Made by a program: the position numbers and the translations under genes
Shown: piece after piece, positions 37,171 to 50,615 of the stretch
Position numbering within the stretch: position 1 is the stretch's first letter
Layout: the number at the start of each line of letters is the position of its first letter
NCBI GenBank assembly: GCA_019022495.1
Contig: JAFEKR010000038.1
Span: forward strand, 62,001 to 126,000
Direction of reading: 5' to 3'
Origin: Epichloe hybrida
Lineage: Eukaryota > Ascomycota > Sordariomycetes > Hypocreales > Clavicipitaceae
Length of the DNA: 64,000 nt
The notes under the pieces: model-generated
What the model saw: only the letters and a program-made list of their open reading frames with translations
What the model was told of the DNA's origin: nothing
The model's database searches: none

Positions 37171-39559
37171 TTTAGTAAAATACTTAAATTATATATTAAG
37201 CGCTTTCTATATCTTTTACTAAAACCTATTAGTTATATTTACTTAGCTAACCTTTTTATTTTACTAGGTATTTATTACCTTTATAGCTTTTCTTATAGTC
37301 CTTAATCTCCTTAACTTTATATTTATTTTCTTTATCCTTAAGATCTAGTATTAGTATTTCCTATCCCTAGTGTCTTTATAGTAGTTCTATAGCTTTAGTA
37401 AGCTAATATAAAATATATTATATAGTTAGCTATACTTCTTAGATAATATAAGTTAGTAAGCTTATTTTCCTATAGTATTAAGTACTTAAAATAGTCTAAT
37501 AAATCTAGGGGTTAGCTTTTATTTTATATCTTTAAGTCTAATGTTCTTTACTAATAAGAGCACTAGATTACCCCTTTTTAGTGGTAGTAGCTAGTAATAT
37601 TAATTATAGTACTTTACTTAGGTTTTAGTAGCTTTTACCTAGTTTTACTTTAACTATTCCCTAATTTTATATAGTTTTATAATATATATATAAGTATCTA
37701 GTACCTCCCCTTCCTAAGTCTTATCCCTAAGAGCTAGGTAAAACTCTAGTAAGTATCCTATAAGGGTATAGTTTAAAGAGTAACCTATAGTCTTATTTAC
37801 TATATTATTATAAGTAAACTAAGCTATTAGGAGTAGCTTAGGCTATATTTATTAGTTCTTAGTAATAAAACATTAAAGGTAATGCTTAAGTACCTAGTTT
37901 ATTCTCTTTATTTACCTATTAGTTTAGGGGTAAAACGCTATAAAAAGCCTATGTTTTATATATAATAAGTAGCATAGGTTCTAACTAGAATTAACTTATA
38001 AAGACTAATTCTCTATTAGATATAATACCCTCTAGGGCTTTAAATCATAGCTTAATCTCTTTATAGAATAGTTTTACTAGTTTAGCTATATTAATTATAG
38101 TAGTTATAGGTAAAAAGATAAAGTACTTAGTAAATTAGTCTATAATCACTAGGATTATATTAGTTTCTTATTCGCTTACTTAGGTAATAGGTAATCCTAT
38201 AATAAAATCTATAGAGATTTCTGCCTATAGTTAACGTAGTATTAGTAAGGATTTAAGGCTTTTATATAGGCAGTGCCTTCTAGCCACTATTGCTAGTAAA
38301 CCCTATAGCTTATAATATAGTTAGATACTTATACTTAGTTACTAGAAGTAATGCTTTAATAGCTTAAGAGTGTGTTTAGTCCTAAAGTAGCCTGCTAGTG
38401 AATTATTATAGTATAGCTATAGAAGCTCCTATTATAAGATAGGCTCCTAGGGAATAACTACCTAGTCTTAGTATATTAGAAAACCCCTTATACTATATAA
38501 CTATAAACTAGCTTTTCCCTTACCTTTTACTAGGGAATTATTAATCTTACTATTTTACCTTTATAAATCTAAATCTTAATCCTATACTTTCTATAGTAAT
38601 TACGCTAATAGTTTATTTAGCCTAGATTAGTAAGGATTTAGTAGCATAATAGTCTCCTATATCTCTTATACTACACTAATATCTTAGATATACGCTACTT
38701 TCTCCTAGAAATTACCCTTATTTAGCTAATCTTTTACTAGATCTATAGTAACTAACTAGCCTCTTAACTAGGCTACTCTAGCCTTTAGAGCTTTCTCTAT
38801 AGTAACTAGGGTATTTTCCTCCCCTAAAGGTATTTTACTAAGCCTCTTTACTAAGACTAAGGTATTTTCCTCCCCTAAAGGTATTTTCCTCCCCTAAAGG
38901 TATTTTATTATATTTTCTTTAATATATTAAGACTAGGGCATTTTCCTCCCTTAAAGGTATCTTACTATATTTTCTCTTATATATTAGTATCTTTTCTTTT
39001 ACTAGTTCTTTAGTAATTACTATTTTCTTTTAAAGCTTTAGTAAGAGTGCCTTATTTATTAGGGGTTTACCTTTATAATTAAATCTCCTTAATAGTATAT
39101 TTACTAGGTTACTTTTCCTAGGTTTATACCTAATTATAAAGTAAAAGGGGCAGAGAAATATATACTATTTAGCTTACCTTTTATTTAGCTTTTAATACTT
39201 TATAAAAGTCTATAAGTTATAGTAATCTAATAGGACCTTTACTAGGGTTACTATACCTTTAATATAGTGTTACTAGTGTTTAAATAACTTTACTATAGTA
39301 AGTAGCTTTTAATTTACTATGCTATAATTATATTTAGTATCTATAAATTTCCTTAACTAAAATACTATAGGATACTATTAGCCCTTATTATCCTATTAAG
39401 ATAAAATTCCTACTATTATAAAGACTAAAGCGTTTATCTTAATACGCACTAGCTAACTTAGGTTATAATAATAAAGGAGAGGTGCTTATTAAAAGGCATT
39501 TTTTAGCTAGTTAAATGCTAGCTATTCCCTTTCCCTAAATATAAATTTCCTAGTTTAAA
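37171..39559 (-). other. Element E interior, RNase H/integrase side, degraded
   Basis: RIP-mutated continuation of pol downstream of RT. A short array of a 20-base unit (CCTCCCCTAAAGGTATTTT) recurs around 38816-38955. Integrase is expected here by position; I did not pin a motif. Confidence 0.45.
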
Positions 39560-40258
39560 TACTATTTTAACTGCCTTTTATTAATATATATAAGAGTGCT
39601 ATAATCCTAGAGTATTAGTAAATAAACCTTTAGTAAAAGTTATAAAACCCTAGGAAAGACTATATATCTTTAAAGCTTATAGGCTTCTTTTAGTCCTAAA
39701 TTATATTAACTCTATATATATTTATTAAGATACTATTAATTAATAGGATAAACCCTAGGAACTTTACTAATTCCTAATAAAATAAATACTTTAAGGGTTT
39801 TATATATAGCTTTACTAACCTTATATATTCTAGAACTTCCTTAATATATATAGTATACTTCTCTTGTGTTTTTAAGAAGATAAGGATATTATCTAGATAC
39901 ACTATATAAATAGTGTTTACTAGCCTATAAAGCGCTTTATAAATATAGCTTTAAAAAGTAGCTAGGGCATTAGTTAACCTAAAGGGCATTATAAGATATT
40001 TATAATATTTATAATAGGTATAAAATGTAGTCTTTTACTTATTACCTTCTTTAATATAAATTTAATAGTAAGCATCCTTAATATTAATCTTTAAGAAGTA
40101 GTAAGCTCCTTAGCACTAGTCTAGGATCTTTAAAATTAGGGGGAGAGCGTAGTAATTCTTCTATATTACTTTATTAAGTCCCTAGTAATTTATATATAGT
40201 TAGAGTGTTTTATCCTTCTTTAGTATAAATAAGATAAGTATACTTATAGGGCTCTTAG

Positions 40259-42117
40259 CAGAGTATTGCACTACAATGTGTAGTGTAGTGTAGTTACTAC
40301 ATTACAAACTACACTACACTACAAACTACACTACACTACAAACTACACTACACTACAAACTACACTACACTATAAACTACACTACACTATAAACTACACT
40401 ACACTATAAACTACACTACACTACAAACTACACTAACTATAAGCGGAAAAAAACTATAATACAATACAATACAAATTTTTTTCCTTAAACTACACTAACT
40501 ACAAATACTACAAATGTAGTATTAGACTTTTATTAGTTATTAGTATTATAAGGATTAAAAGAATACTAGTTATATAAAAGCTTTTATTATTACCTATTTT
40601 ATTTAATTAGTTATAGAATTTATAATATTATATTATTTTAATAATTTTACTATAACTAAGTAAGGTTATATATAATATTATACCTTTTTAATAATACTAT
40701 CTAACTTAATACTTTATTTTACTAATATAACTTAAAGAAAAACCTTCTTATTATATTATTTGCTATTTCTATAAATTATTTTATATTTCTATAAATTATT
40801 TTATATTTCTATAAATTATTATTATTACTTATTTAAAAAAAAACTATAAACTAAAGTAATAAAATAAAATAAACTACTAATAAACTACTAATAAACTTAA
40901 TATAAGTAGCTTATTATAGCCTATTATAGCCTATAATAGCTTATAATAGCTTATAATAGCTTATATTAGCTTATATTAGCTTATATTACTAATATTACTA
41001 ATATTACTTATAATATTATTAGTGTTAAAGTTTAAAAAAAAAAAATAACTAATAAATAACTAATAAATAAATAAAATATAAATACTAGTAATTATAAGTA
41101 AATTACTATAGTAAAAGCTATAGTTTTTAATAACTTAGTATTTTAAGGTTTTTAAAAATATTAATATTATAAAAATGTTTTCTCTTTTGTGTTTTTTTAA
41201 AATAATAATAAATGTAAAATAATAGTAATTATAGTAATAATAGTAATTAAGGTTATAAAAGTTATTAAAGCTTTTATAATAAGTATAGTATATTATATAA
41301 AACTAAGTCCTAGTATTATTTTTAAAAATAAGTTAAACTTATTTTTTATAGCTTAATTAAGCTATATAGGGTAATTAAAATAATACTATTAATTCTTTAT
41401 TAATAGATTATAAATATTAGTTTATTATATTCTTTATTTATATATCATAGTAATAAGATATATAAAGTTACTATATATAACTTCTTAAGGCTTTAGAATT
41501 ATAAAGCTAAAAGTAATATTTAATTAGTTTAAATCTTAAATAAATAGTTTAAGCTTTTTTTAAGTTCTTATTATATTAAGAATAAGATTTAAGTACTAAG
41601 TATATATTTTATTAACTTCTAGTAATTTATCTAGATTTCTTAATTAATTTTATTCTATTAGTTTAGGGTATTTTTTATTTAAAATAATAATAATAATATT
41701 AAAATATAAAATAATTAATAGTAATAGTAAATAAAATAATAAGAAGGTTTTTCTTTAAGTTATATTAGTAAAATAAAGTAATTAGTATAATAGTATTATT
41801 AAAAAGGTATAATATTATAAATAACCCTAGTTATAGTAAAATCCTTAAAAAAAGGTAAATTTTATAAATTATATAACTAATTAAGTAAAATAGGTAATAA
41901 TAAAAGCTTCTATATAACTAGCGTTCTTTTAATCCTTATAATAACCTTATATAATAAAAAGGCCCACTTTTTTTTACTAACACTATATTTGTAGTTTTTA
42001 TAGTTAGTGTAGTTAGTAACTACACTAACTACACTACACTATAAGAGAAAAAAAACTACAATACAAATACAAATTTTTCCTAAAAACTACACTAACTACA
42101 TTACAAACAATACTCTG
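40259..42117. mobile_element. Foldback element G (hAT-like, same family as F, inverted)
   Basis: Ends CAGAGTATTGCACTAC and TTACAAACAATACTCTG are inverted, and GCTCTTAG flanks both sides (40251-40258 and 42118-42125). The right end is the reverse complement of the left end of F, so the two copies have opposite orientation. Long inner arms are inverted copies of each other. No transposase was seen. 1859 bp. Confidence 0.85.
40304..40437. repeat. 17 bp minisatellite at the end of foldback G
   Basis: About eight copies of AAACTACACTACACTAC with C/T variants stand just inside the left end of G. Shorter TAGTGTAG-type arrays occur at the ends of F. Confidence 0.85.
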
Positions 42118-43559
42118 GCTCTTAGAGGGTCTTATCTAGCCTTTCTATAGGTTTTTGTTAATATATTTATAGAGTTCCTTTAACTTACTTTAGGAAAGAG
42201 AATAAATTAGTTTATATAAGGGCGTAGCCCTAGGTATTAGGTTAATTATATAATCAGTCTCCTTCCTTAATAGTAAACTACTTACCTTATTTACTATAAA
42301 TATATCTTTAAACTTATATAGTTCCTTAGGGATATCTTTAATAGTTTTATATACTTTTACCTCCTTATTATCTTTAAGGGTAATAAACTTATTTTCTATA
42401 ACTCCTATAATAGCATATATAATAGCCTTATTATACATTACCTTTATAAACTTATAAGGAGTTATAAGTAAAAAGGCTATTTTCTTTTTCTTAAACTATT
42501 ACTCTTATAAGTATAAATAAAGATAAATATATTCTTTAGTAAGTATATATATTCTAATTAAGATAGGACTTCCCCTTACTCTTAGGTTTTTATCTATAGC
42601 TATATATAGTAGCTTAAGGTACTTTTCTTTACCTCTTAAGTCTTTAATTATAATAGGTACCTTATAGACACTATATTAAGGGACTATAAGAGCCCTTACT
42701 ACTTAAAGAATAAGTGCTATAGCCTTAGCTTAATTAAGCTTATAGTTCTTTATAAATTTAATACTAATAATATTAAGCTTAGCATAGCTATCTAGGTTTA
42801 CTACTATTTTAATGTCTTTATACTTATAAATAGTAGCCTATATATAGAATTAACACTTAATTAGTACCTTAGTATTTAAGGTAAAGATAAGGGCTTTTAC
42901 TTTTACCTTAAGGAGTTTCCCTAGCTATTTTAAGGCTTTTTTCTTAGCTTATTATACTTATTTATAAGGTAGTCTAAACTATTATAGTTATAATATTATC
43001 TCTTATCCCTAACTTTGCTATTATTTAAGTATATAGCTAGGCCCTTTTCGTAGTCTTTATTTCTTTAATTCCTATAAGGCCTATAGCCTTAGGGGAAGTT
43101 ATTTCTATAATATTAGGGATTCTTATATAGTTCTTTATCTTCTAAATACTTAGGCTTTTACTTACTTTTTAGTATAGCTTCCTAAAATCACTAGGTAAGT
43201 TATATAACCTTCTCCTATATTTTTCTAGTAATAAAGGCATATAGGTTAATATAGTCCTATAGCTTAGGGAGTAATTTTATAAAGAATATAAGAGTATAGG
43301 ACTTTTCTAGGGCTTTTTCTAGGTATATCTCTAGTAAATCTAGGAAAATACTAAATTTAATAGGGCTTTAGCTCTTATATTACTTTGCGTTCTTAAGCTA
43401 TATAGCTATTTAAGTATTATAGTTTATAAAGTCCCTAAGTAGTATAAGCATCTAGGCCTAGAATTTATCCTAGTTATCCTTAAGATTATCCTAGCTATTA
43501 GCCTATTATTTATTAAGGTATCTATCCTATCTTACCCTATAGTTAGTGTGTATATAGTT

Positions 43560-43779
43560 AAGTATAAAGAGAATTCTTTAGTTATTATATTAGTATTTTT
43601 TCCTTACTCTATTAAAGGCATAGTTTAGGTCTAAATATGTTATGTATGCGAGTCACTGTCTTATAGCTAGCAGCTTGCTAGTATTATATAGACCTAGCCC
43701 TAGGGCCTCGCTGGCCCGTGAGTTGCGCAGGTGCACCTGTTGTTATGAGTGGGGCCCTGTTGTTATGAGTGGGGCCTCA
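43560..43779 (-). repeat. 5' LTR of element E (left boundary uncertain)
   Basis: From about 43630 this matches the E-family LTR (AGGTCTAA, CTAGCAGCTTGCTAG, TAGACCTAGCCCTAGGGCC, ending GGGGCCTCACA). It has a small internal duplication of TGTTGTTATGAGTGGGGCC near the end. The inner left end is too changed to place exactly. Confidence 0.65.
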
Positions 43780-43784
43780 CATTC

Positions 43785-45334
43785 TTATCTATTTCTAAGG
43801 AAACTAAGGGAGTATTTATAAAATAGACCTTCTTCTATTCAATATTACCACTAGGCTAGAGATAAGGTTCCTCTATAAGTAAAATATTAATAATATAACG
43901 GCTCTCTTTAGTAAAAGAAAGGTTAATAAGGTCTAAGATATAGATAGTCTTATTAGCTTTAAATTTAGTAAGTATAAATATATTCTTATTAAAGTATATA
44001 TCCCTTGCATGTATAATCCTCTAATCTTTAGGGATCTAGACCTTATAAAGGTAATATTTAGAGCTATCTATGCCTATAAGTTAACCTCCCTTAGCTTATA
44101 GCACTATCTTCTATAATTAAATATAACGTTTATTAGGAATATGTATATACATAATATATCCTTACATACGTAAGTGTTAAATTAAGGCGTTATTTTTAAG
44201 GCCTAGGATATTAAATAATACTTACTAAGGAAATTAATTATCCTTATTACTATGTGTAAGTAGTAGATTAGTAATTTTAGCTACATGCTTTATAGCATAT
44301 AGCTAGAGAAGTTCTAGTAATTTAGCTTTAATTATTAAAGATTATACTATCTCTATAAGGGTTTAACTAGCGTGTTTAATAAGGCCTTAATAGGTAAGAA
44401 CATATAAAGCGCTAGTTTAATAGATAATTCCCTTCTTCTAATAGAAGAGTTTAAACTTCTCTTTATGTAATTTAGTTATATTATCTATATAGAAGCATTT
44501 AATAGTAAATCCACTGCTTATATTCTTAATAGTAGTCTTCTAGGCTTAGATTACTTTAACTACACTAGCTTTATTAATAGTTAGGATTACCTAGTAAAAG
44601 CGTGTATAGGTATTAATTACATATAATATATGCTTTTTCCCTCTAAAGCCTTTAGGCTTATATTTAATAAAGTCCTAGAATACATAAGAGGAAGGTAGTT
44701 ATATTATTAGAGTTCTCTTAATAAGTTATCTAAGGGGCCTTTAATAGAAGGTAAGCTAAATACTAGAAATTAATTAAGAAAGTAAGGTAATTATAATTCC
44801 TATCTCTTTATAAGCTAGTATAATTTATTCTTTCCCTATATACCTAAGTCTCTTATATAAGAGGCTAAATTTCACTCTCTTAGTAATAGATTTACTTAAT
44901 AAGGCTATAAAGTTAAATTAGGGTTTCTTCTCCCTAAGAATTAATATTAAAACATTAGACTTCTAGTTATAAGAAGTAATAATATTACCTATAGACTTTA
45001 AGATTAATTAATCTTTAAATCTATTTATAATAATACCTCCTTACTTAAGAAAGCCTAGCAAAATTATATTAACTTTAGCCTTTAGTGCCTATTAAGCATT
45101 AAAGAGTTCTAGATAGCCTTTGCTAATAGGAAGTTTAATATTACTAATACCTTTAATATTAAGTTATTCTCTATTACTTAATATTATTAGTCTAGTAATT
45201 ATATTAGTATTTAAATAAGTAAACTATTTAGTTATATTAAACATATAAGTATTATATTTAGAGTTAAGAATATAGTTTTCTTTTATAAGGTAATTTACTA
45301 TCATTTAAAAGGAATAGTCCTAGTTAATTACTAT
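43785..45334 (-). pseudogene. Copia integrase region of element D
   Basis: The minus strand from about 44600 to 44100 reads like the second half of a Ty1/Copia integrase. AIKHVAKITNLL corresponds to the usual A-x-x-x-A-x-Y-x-x-N block, followed by PY-VLFNILGLKNNALI, HLR-YG and YIHIPNKR-like fragments. Stops sit at positions fitting CAA/CAG or TGG. This is what identifies D as Copia. Confidence 0.75.
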
Positions 45335-45339
45335 AAGAG

Positions 45340-45609
45340 TGTTAGGAGCGCAGAGGTCAGAGATAGGATGTTTATTAAAGCGGGTCTTTAAAGAACCTTT
45401 AGGCTATGCGGATAATAAAGAGGCTAGCTAGCTATAAGATAGCTATATGCTTATAGAGTAAGGTATTTATTAAAGACTACATATATTATTAGTGCTAGGT
45501 TAAAGGTTAAAACCTTTACGCACCTGCCCCTAGCTAGTATTTATCTAGTAGTAACTATAATAGTCTTAGCTATTACTTTATTTATAACCTTTTAGTATAA
45601 GCTATAATA
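45340..45609 (+). repeat. 5' LTR of element B
   Basis: 270 bp starting TGTTAGGAGCGCAGAGG. The outer left 85 bases are GC-normal; its inner right end is RIP-shifted (GCTATAATA for GCCATGACA). Confidence 0.9.
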
Positions 45610-47345
45610 AATTAATCTCTCTTAACCTTTTTAAGGATATAAACTATTAGCTAGATTATTATATAGCTAATGCTCTAAAGATTTATAAGAAACACACTAG
45701 TACCTTATAATAATAAAGCTATAGATAATTAGGAAGTTAGAGAACCCTTATAATCTAGAACTATAGATAATAATAAGGTATAATAAACACTACTTAATCC
45801 TAATTTAGGTAAAGGTATAGATAATATAACTAAAGAAAAAAGGGCATTATAATAATACTATAAGGTTATATAAGCTAAGCTATATTGCCTTTAAAGAAAA
45901 TAAAAGATCTTATAAATAAAGGCATAAATTAAGGAGCTTAAGGTAAATCTAGGATTAGCTAGACCTTAAACTAGACTTATAATTATCCTTTAATCTAGAC
46001 TTATAATTACCCCTTAAACATTAGCTATAATTTTACCTTTAGTTTATAGTAACTTAGTAGTAATTATATAGTAAGGTAGTCTTATTAAAATATAAATAAA
46101 AATGCTTATATATAAAAGGAAAATATATAAAAGCCTATAGAATTTCTTAGTAAACTTAGATATATTATTTAAATTAAACTACTATACCTTTAAGGATAAT
46201 ATAACTAAGGTAGTATATATAAGCAGCTACCTAGCTAGTAATATAAAGTAATAATAGATGCGTTATATAGCTATAAATAGGTATATAAATTATTTGTTAA
46301 TTACCTAGGTAAACTTCCTAAAATAGCTAAAAAATAAAATAATAAATATAAGTGTAAGACACTTAAAAGTAATAAGATTATTACTAAATCTTAGGTAAAA
46401 GAATAACTAATTATTTTAATCCTTTATATAAGCTTAGGCTAAGGTAAAAGCTAAGTTACCTAAAGAAATCCCTATATATCTAAGAATTATAATCTTTTTA
46501 AATAGCTTAAATAACACTATAAGGAAGTAAATAATTAGTTAAGAGATTTTAATAACCTAAAGCTAACTATAAGGCTAAGGTAAGAAAGTAAAGGTTATAA
46601 TAGGTTTAGGCTAAAGTAATAAAAAAAGTTAAGACCTTAAAAGAAAAAGATAATGCTTTTATTTTATATTACTTATAAATAAGGTATAATAATAAAGTAA
46701 AGATTAAGGGAAAAGATTATCCCTAGTGTGCTATAAATATAAAAAGCCTAGGTATACTTTACTAGCTTATTAAGTATTAGATTATTTTACCTATAAAAGT
46801 ACTAAGTATATAACTAAGAAGCATAGAGAAAATAATAATAAAGCTATATCTTCTAATATAATACTAGTTTAATTAGCATAGACCTAGGAATATAATCTTA
46901 CTATAGAGTACCCTATAGATAATAAAATAAGAATATAGGTATTTTTATAATAAGATAACTAGTAGTTAGCTATGTAAGCGCTAATTAATATAGGTATATA
47001 GTCTTTAATAATTTATCTAAAATTATTATTAAAAAAGGATTAGGAGAATATAATCTAATTAAATAAAATACTAAAGAGTGTAAGCAAAAAAGTGATTTTA
47101 TATTAAGGAATTTTTAAAAAATTAATTAAAATAAAAGATAGTATAGGATTTATAAAAGTTTACTAAGTTAGTTACTTTATTACTAATATAAGTAAAGGGA
47201 TAATTTTAGGTGTAGACTAAATTAAAGAATATTTACCTATAATTATATATTAGGAGTATAAATATTAGAGATATCTAGTAATAATAGAATATCTCTTCTT
47301 TACTTATAGTAAGTAGTAAGTATATAAGGAGAAAAAAATAGTAGT
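45610..47345 (+). pseudogene. Gag remnant of element B
   Basis: Plus-strand remnant of the gag side. A degraded zinc knuckle is readable near 46729-46770 (CYKYKKPRYTLLAY; C-to-Y and H-to-Y replacements where element A still has C and H). Element H is inserted downstream at 47346-47351. Confidence 0.65.
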
Positions 47346-47351
47346 AATTAC

Positions 47352-47807
47352 TGTGTGGCTAGAATTGTGACCTCTCAAGACCTCTCTCACAAGACCACAG
47401 GCCTCTAGACCTCGGCATCGTTGGATGTATCGGCTTCGTCAGATCAATCTGGCCACATCGGATCCCTAGTCATGTGACTATCTAGCTAGATAAAATCCCT
47501 AGATTCCCTCCCCTTTCATAGAAAATTAGCTCTCCCTTTATTGCCTTTAGCTTGGATTGTTTAATAGATAAGATAACCTAGCATTGTGTTTAACCTAATA
47601 AGATAAATTTGACCTAATATTAAAAAGAGACCTCTTTTGGCTTGGATCCTCGCAATAGATCGCAAATATCGCAGACCTAGATCCCGTTATCTAGGTTCTG
47701 GCTTTGATATCGTTAAATTCGTTAGTATTGTTAGTATATCGTTGTTTTTATTGCTATTACTATCGTTATCTTTTCCGTTGTTTGAGAGTGTTGTTTTTCC
47801 CCTAATA
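47352..47807. repeat. Left LTR of element H
   Basis: 456 bp; starts TGTGTGGCTAGAATTGTGAC. It is less RIP-shifted at its outer end than the corresponding part of the right copy. Confidence 0.85.
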
Positions 47808-47956
47808 AAACTAGTGGAGAAACGGGGAATGGTTCTATTAGACCTTCTGCCGTTAAATTCAATGATCCTCTCCTAACATTGCCTCTCTTGTTATTTCCCC
47901 CTTTGGTTATCCCTTCGTACAATTATTACAATCATTAGTAGCTTCTTACCTCTTGT

Positions 47957-48480
47957 CCCTTTGATCTAGGTTAGCTAGATTGAATCCCTTCGTTCCGATC
48001 AATTGATCTAGGTCACCCAATTGATCTAACATCGTCAAAACCGTCAGACAGTTAGATTAATTGATTGGAACTGTTATAACCTTTTTCCCTTTGATCTAGG
48101 CAGCTAGATTAAACCTTCCCTTTGTTCCGATTAATTAATCCAGGTCACCCAATTGATCTAATATCGTCAAAACCGTTAGACAGTTAGATTAATTAATCGG
48201 AACTATCATAACCTTTTTTCCCTTTAATCTAGGTAGCTAGATCGAACCCTCCCTTTGTTCTAATTAATTAATCCAGGTCACCTAATTAATCTAACATCGT
48301 CAAAACCGTCAGACAGTTAGATTAATTAATTAGAACCGTTACAACCTTTTCCCCTTAATCCAGGCAGCTAGATTAAATCCCTTCATTCTGATTATTTGAT
48401 TAAGGTTATCTGACTTGTCCGATATTATCAAAATCATCGGATTTGTTAAATCAAATGATCGCGACTATTATAACCTTTTC
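47957..48480. repeat. Tandem array 1 inside element H (about 131 bp unit)
   Basis: Four copies begin at about 47957, 48087, 48220 and 48351 with CCCTTTGATCTAGG. Each includes CACCCAATTGATCTAA and ACCGTCAGACAGTTAGATTA blocks; a partial fifth follows. Confidence 0.85.
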
Positions 48481-48689
48481 CCTCTTAACCTAGCTTTAAC
48501 CTCTTCTAGCTTTAACCTTTATTTCTAGCTGCGACTTTCTTTTCCTAATTTTTAACCTTCTAACCTGCTCTAACTTAAACTGATTTAATACCCTAGTTTT
48601 GCTTAGCTTTTTATTAGGGAGGCAAGCATCTAGACCTTTAAATTTAACCTTTAATAAATTAGGTCTTTTATAATTAGACCTTTAGCCTA

Positions 48690-50450
48690 ACCTTCATTAG
48701 CTAGGTCCGTTATTAAAGACTAATTGATCTGACTGTCTAACAAGGCCTCTGACTATTAAAGACCTCTTTAACTAATGATTTCTCTGACTGTTAAAGGGGA
48801 ATCTAACGTATAAAGGGTCTTTTAAAGGGGCTTCTGCAGATTAAAAAGGTCTGCTATTATAGATTAATTGATTTAACTATCTGATAAGGCCTCTGACTGT
48901 TAAAGACCTCTCTGACTAATGATTCCTCTGACTTTTGAAGGGGAATTTAATGTACAGAAGGTCTTCTAGTAAGGCCTCTGACGCTAACGAACCCTCTGTC
49001 TTGGATTAATTAGTTAATTAATCAGACCTACGGTTATTCTGGCTCTAACTATTAGGCTAGATTAATCACTAATAGTCCCTCTGACTGTCTAACGAGACCT
49101 CTAACCATTAAAGACCTCCCTAACTAACAATTTCTCTAACTTTTGAAGAGGGATTTAATGTTAGAAGGTCTTCTAAAGAGGTCTCTAACTAATAACAAGG
49201 GCTTCTGTTATTAGACTAATTAATCTAACTGTCTAATAAGGCCTCTGACCCTTAAAGACCTCCCTAACTAATGATTCCTCTGACTTTTGAAGGGGAATCT
49301 AATGTATAGAAGGTCTTCTAAAGAGGCCTCTGCTATTAATAAAAGCTTCTGTTATTAGACTAATTAATCTGACTGTTTAACAAGGCCTCTGGCCGTTGAA
49401 GACCTCTCTAACTGACAATTCCTCTAATCTTTGAAGGGGAATTTGATGTACAGAAGGTCTTTTAAAGAGGTCTCTGACTAACAACAAGGGCTTCTATTAT
49501 TAGACTAATTAATCTGACTGTCTAACGAGACCTCTAACCATTGAAGACCTCTCTAACTAACGATTCCTCTGACTTTTAAAGAGAAATCTAACGTATAGAG
49601 GGTCTTCTAAAGGGGTCTTTGCCATTAACGAACCCTCTGTTATGGATTGATTAGTTAATTAATTAGACCTATAGTTACTTGACCTCTGACTGTTAGGTTA
49701 GATTAATCACTAATAATCCCTCTAACTATCTGACGAGACCTCTGACTGTTAAAGACCTCTCTAACCGATAATTTCTCTGATAATTAAAGAGAAATCTGAC
49801 CAATAGAAGGTCTTCTAATAAGGTCTCTGACTAATGACAAAAGCTTCCGTTATTAGACTAATTAATCTAACTGTCTGACGAGGCCTCTGACCCTTAAAGA
49901 CCTCTCTAACTAATAATTCCTCTGACTTTTGAAGGGGAATTTGATGTACAGAAGGTCTTCTAAAGAGGTCTCTAACCAATAACAAAAGCTTCCGTTATTA
50001 GACTAATTAATCCGACTGTCTGACGAGGTCTTCGCCCGCTAACGACCCCTTTGGCCGTTAAAGATCCCTCTGACTGACGATTCCTCTAATAATTAAAGAG
50101 GTCTCTAACTATTAGAAAGGTCTTCTATTACGGATTAATTAATTAGACTATCTAATAATGCCTTTGACTGACCGCTGACGACCTCTCTAACTGGCTGATA
50201 AGACCTCTGACCCTTGAAGACCTCTCTGACCAACGATTTCTCTGACGATTAAAGAGAAATCTGACTAATAGAAGGTCCTCTGACAAGGTCTTCGCCTGCT
50301 GACAACCCCTCTGGCCGTTAAAGATCCCTCTAACTAACGATTTCTCTGATGATTAAAGAGGTCTCTAACTATCAGAAAGGTCTTCTACTATGAATCAATT
50401 GATCAGACTGTTAATAAGATCTCTGATGACAACCCCCTTTAATGGATAAC
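48690..50450. repeat. Tandem array 2 inside element H (about 140-145 bp unit)
   Basis: About a dozen imperfect copies of a unit with TTAATCTGACTGTCTAA, GGCCTCTGACTGTTAAAGA, CCTCTGACTTTTGAAGGGG and AGAAGGTCTTCTAAAGAGG. Some copies are longer (a block with GGATTAATTAGTTAATTAAT). CTCTGAC is a recurring heptamer. No coding potential seen. Confidence 0.85.
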
Positions 50451-50615
50451 CCTTTTAATCAATAGATTAATGGATAGGGGGGCCTGAAAATCACGAATTT
50501 TTTTTTATCTTATGATTATACTACTTTTTTCTCTTTTCCCTTTTTTTTTTGTTATTTTCTTTAGTTACTGTTTTCCCTTTCCTAGGGGCTAGAAAAGGGA
50601 AAACAGTTAGGGAGG

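Larger units (their letters stand above)
39560..42438 (-). pseudogene. Reverse transcriptase region of element E, split by foldback G
   Basis: The minus-strand frame 42438-42190 is open for 82 codons and has the pre-RT linker of Gypsy Pol (IPKELYKFKDIFIVNKVSS, then IPRATPLYKLIYSLS). Foldback G interrupts it. From 40250 down the minus strand resumes with RT fragments [18 protein letters not shown], then INIKDAYY and MPFRLTNALAT. The catalytic block VYLDNILIF lies near 39905. Stops and D-to-N changes match RIP. Confidence 0.82.
33209..43779 (-). mobile_element. Element E: Ty3/Gypsy retrotransposon nested in D
   Basis: The left LTR starts at 33209 (TATGAGAACAATGG) and the right LTR ends at 43779 (GGGGCCTCACA). 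They are flanked by TTCTT at 33204-33208 and 43780-43784. Pol remnants on the minus strand show the 5' LTR is on the right. It carries three later insertions: foldback F, foldback G and a solo LTR of its own family. Net length after removing them is 6356 bp. Confidence 0.82.

Noticed and set aside
47637..47876. A 79-codon open frame in the left LTR of element H, with a similar one at 50904-51098
   Set aside because: It has no ATG start, appears only because both LTRs share sequence, and the C-terminal halves diverge. It resembles no known protein.
48690..50450. CRISPR-like repeat array
   Set aside because: Units are 140-145 bp, imperfect and without constant-length unique spacers; the context is a eukaryotic LTR element.
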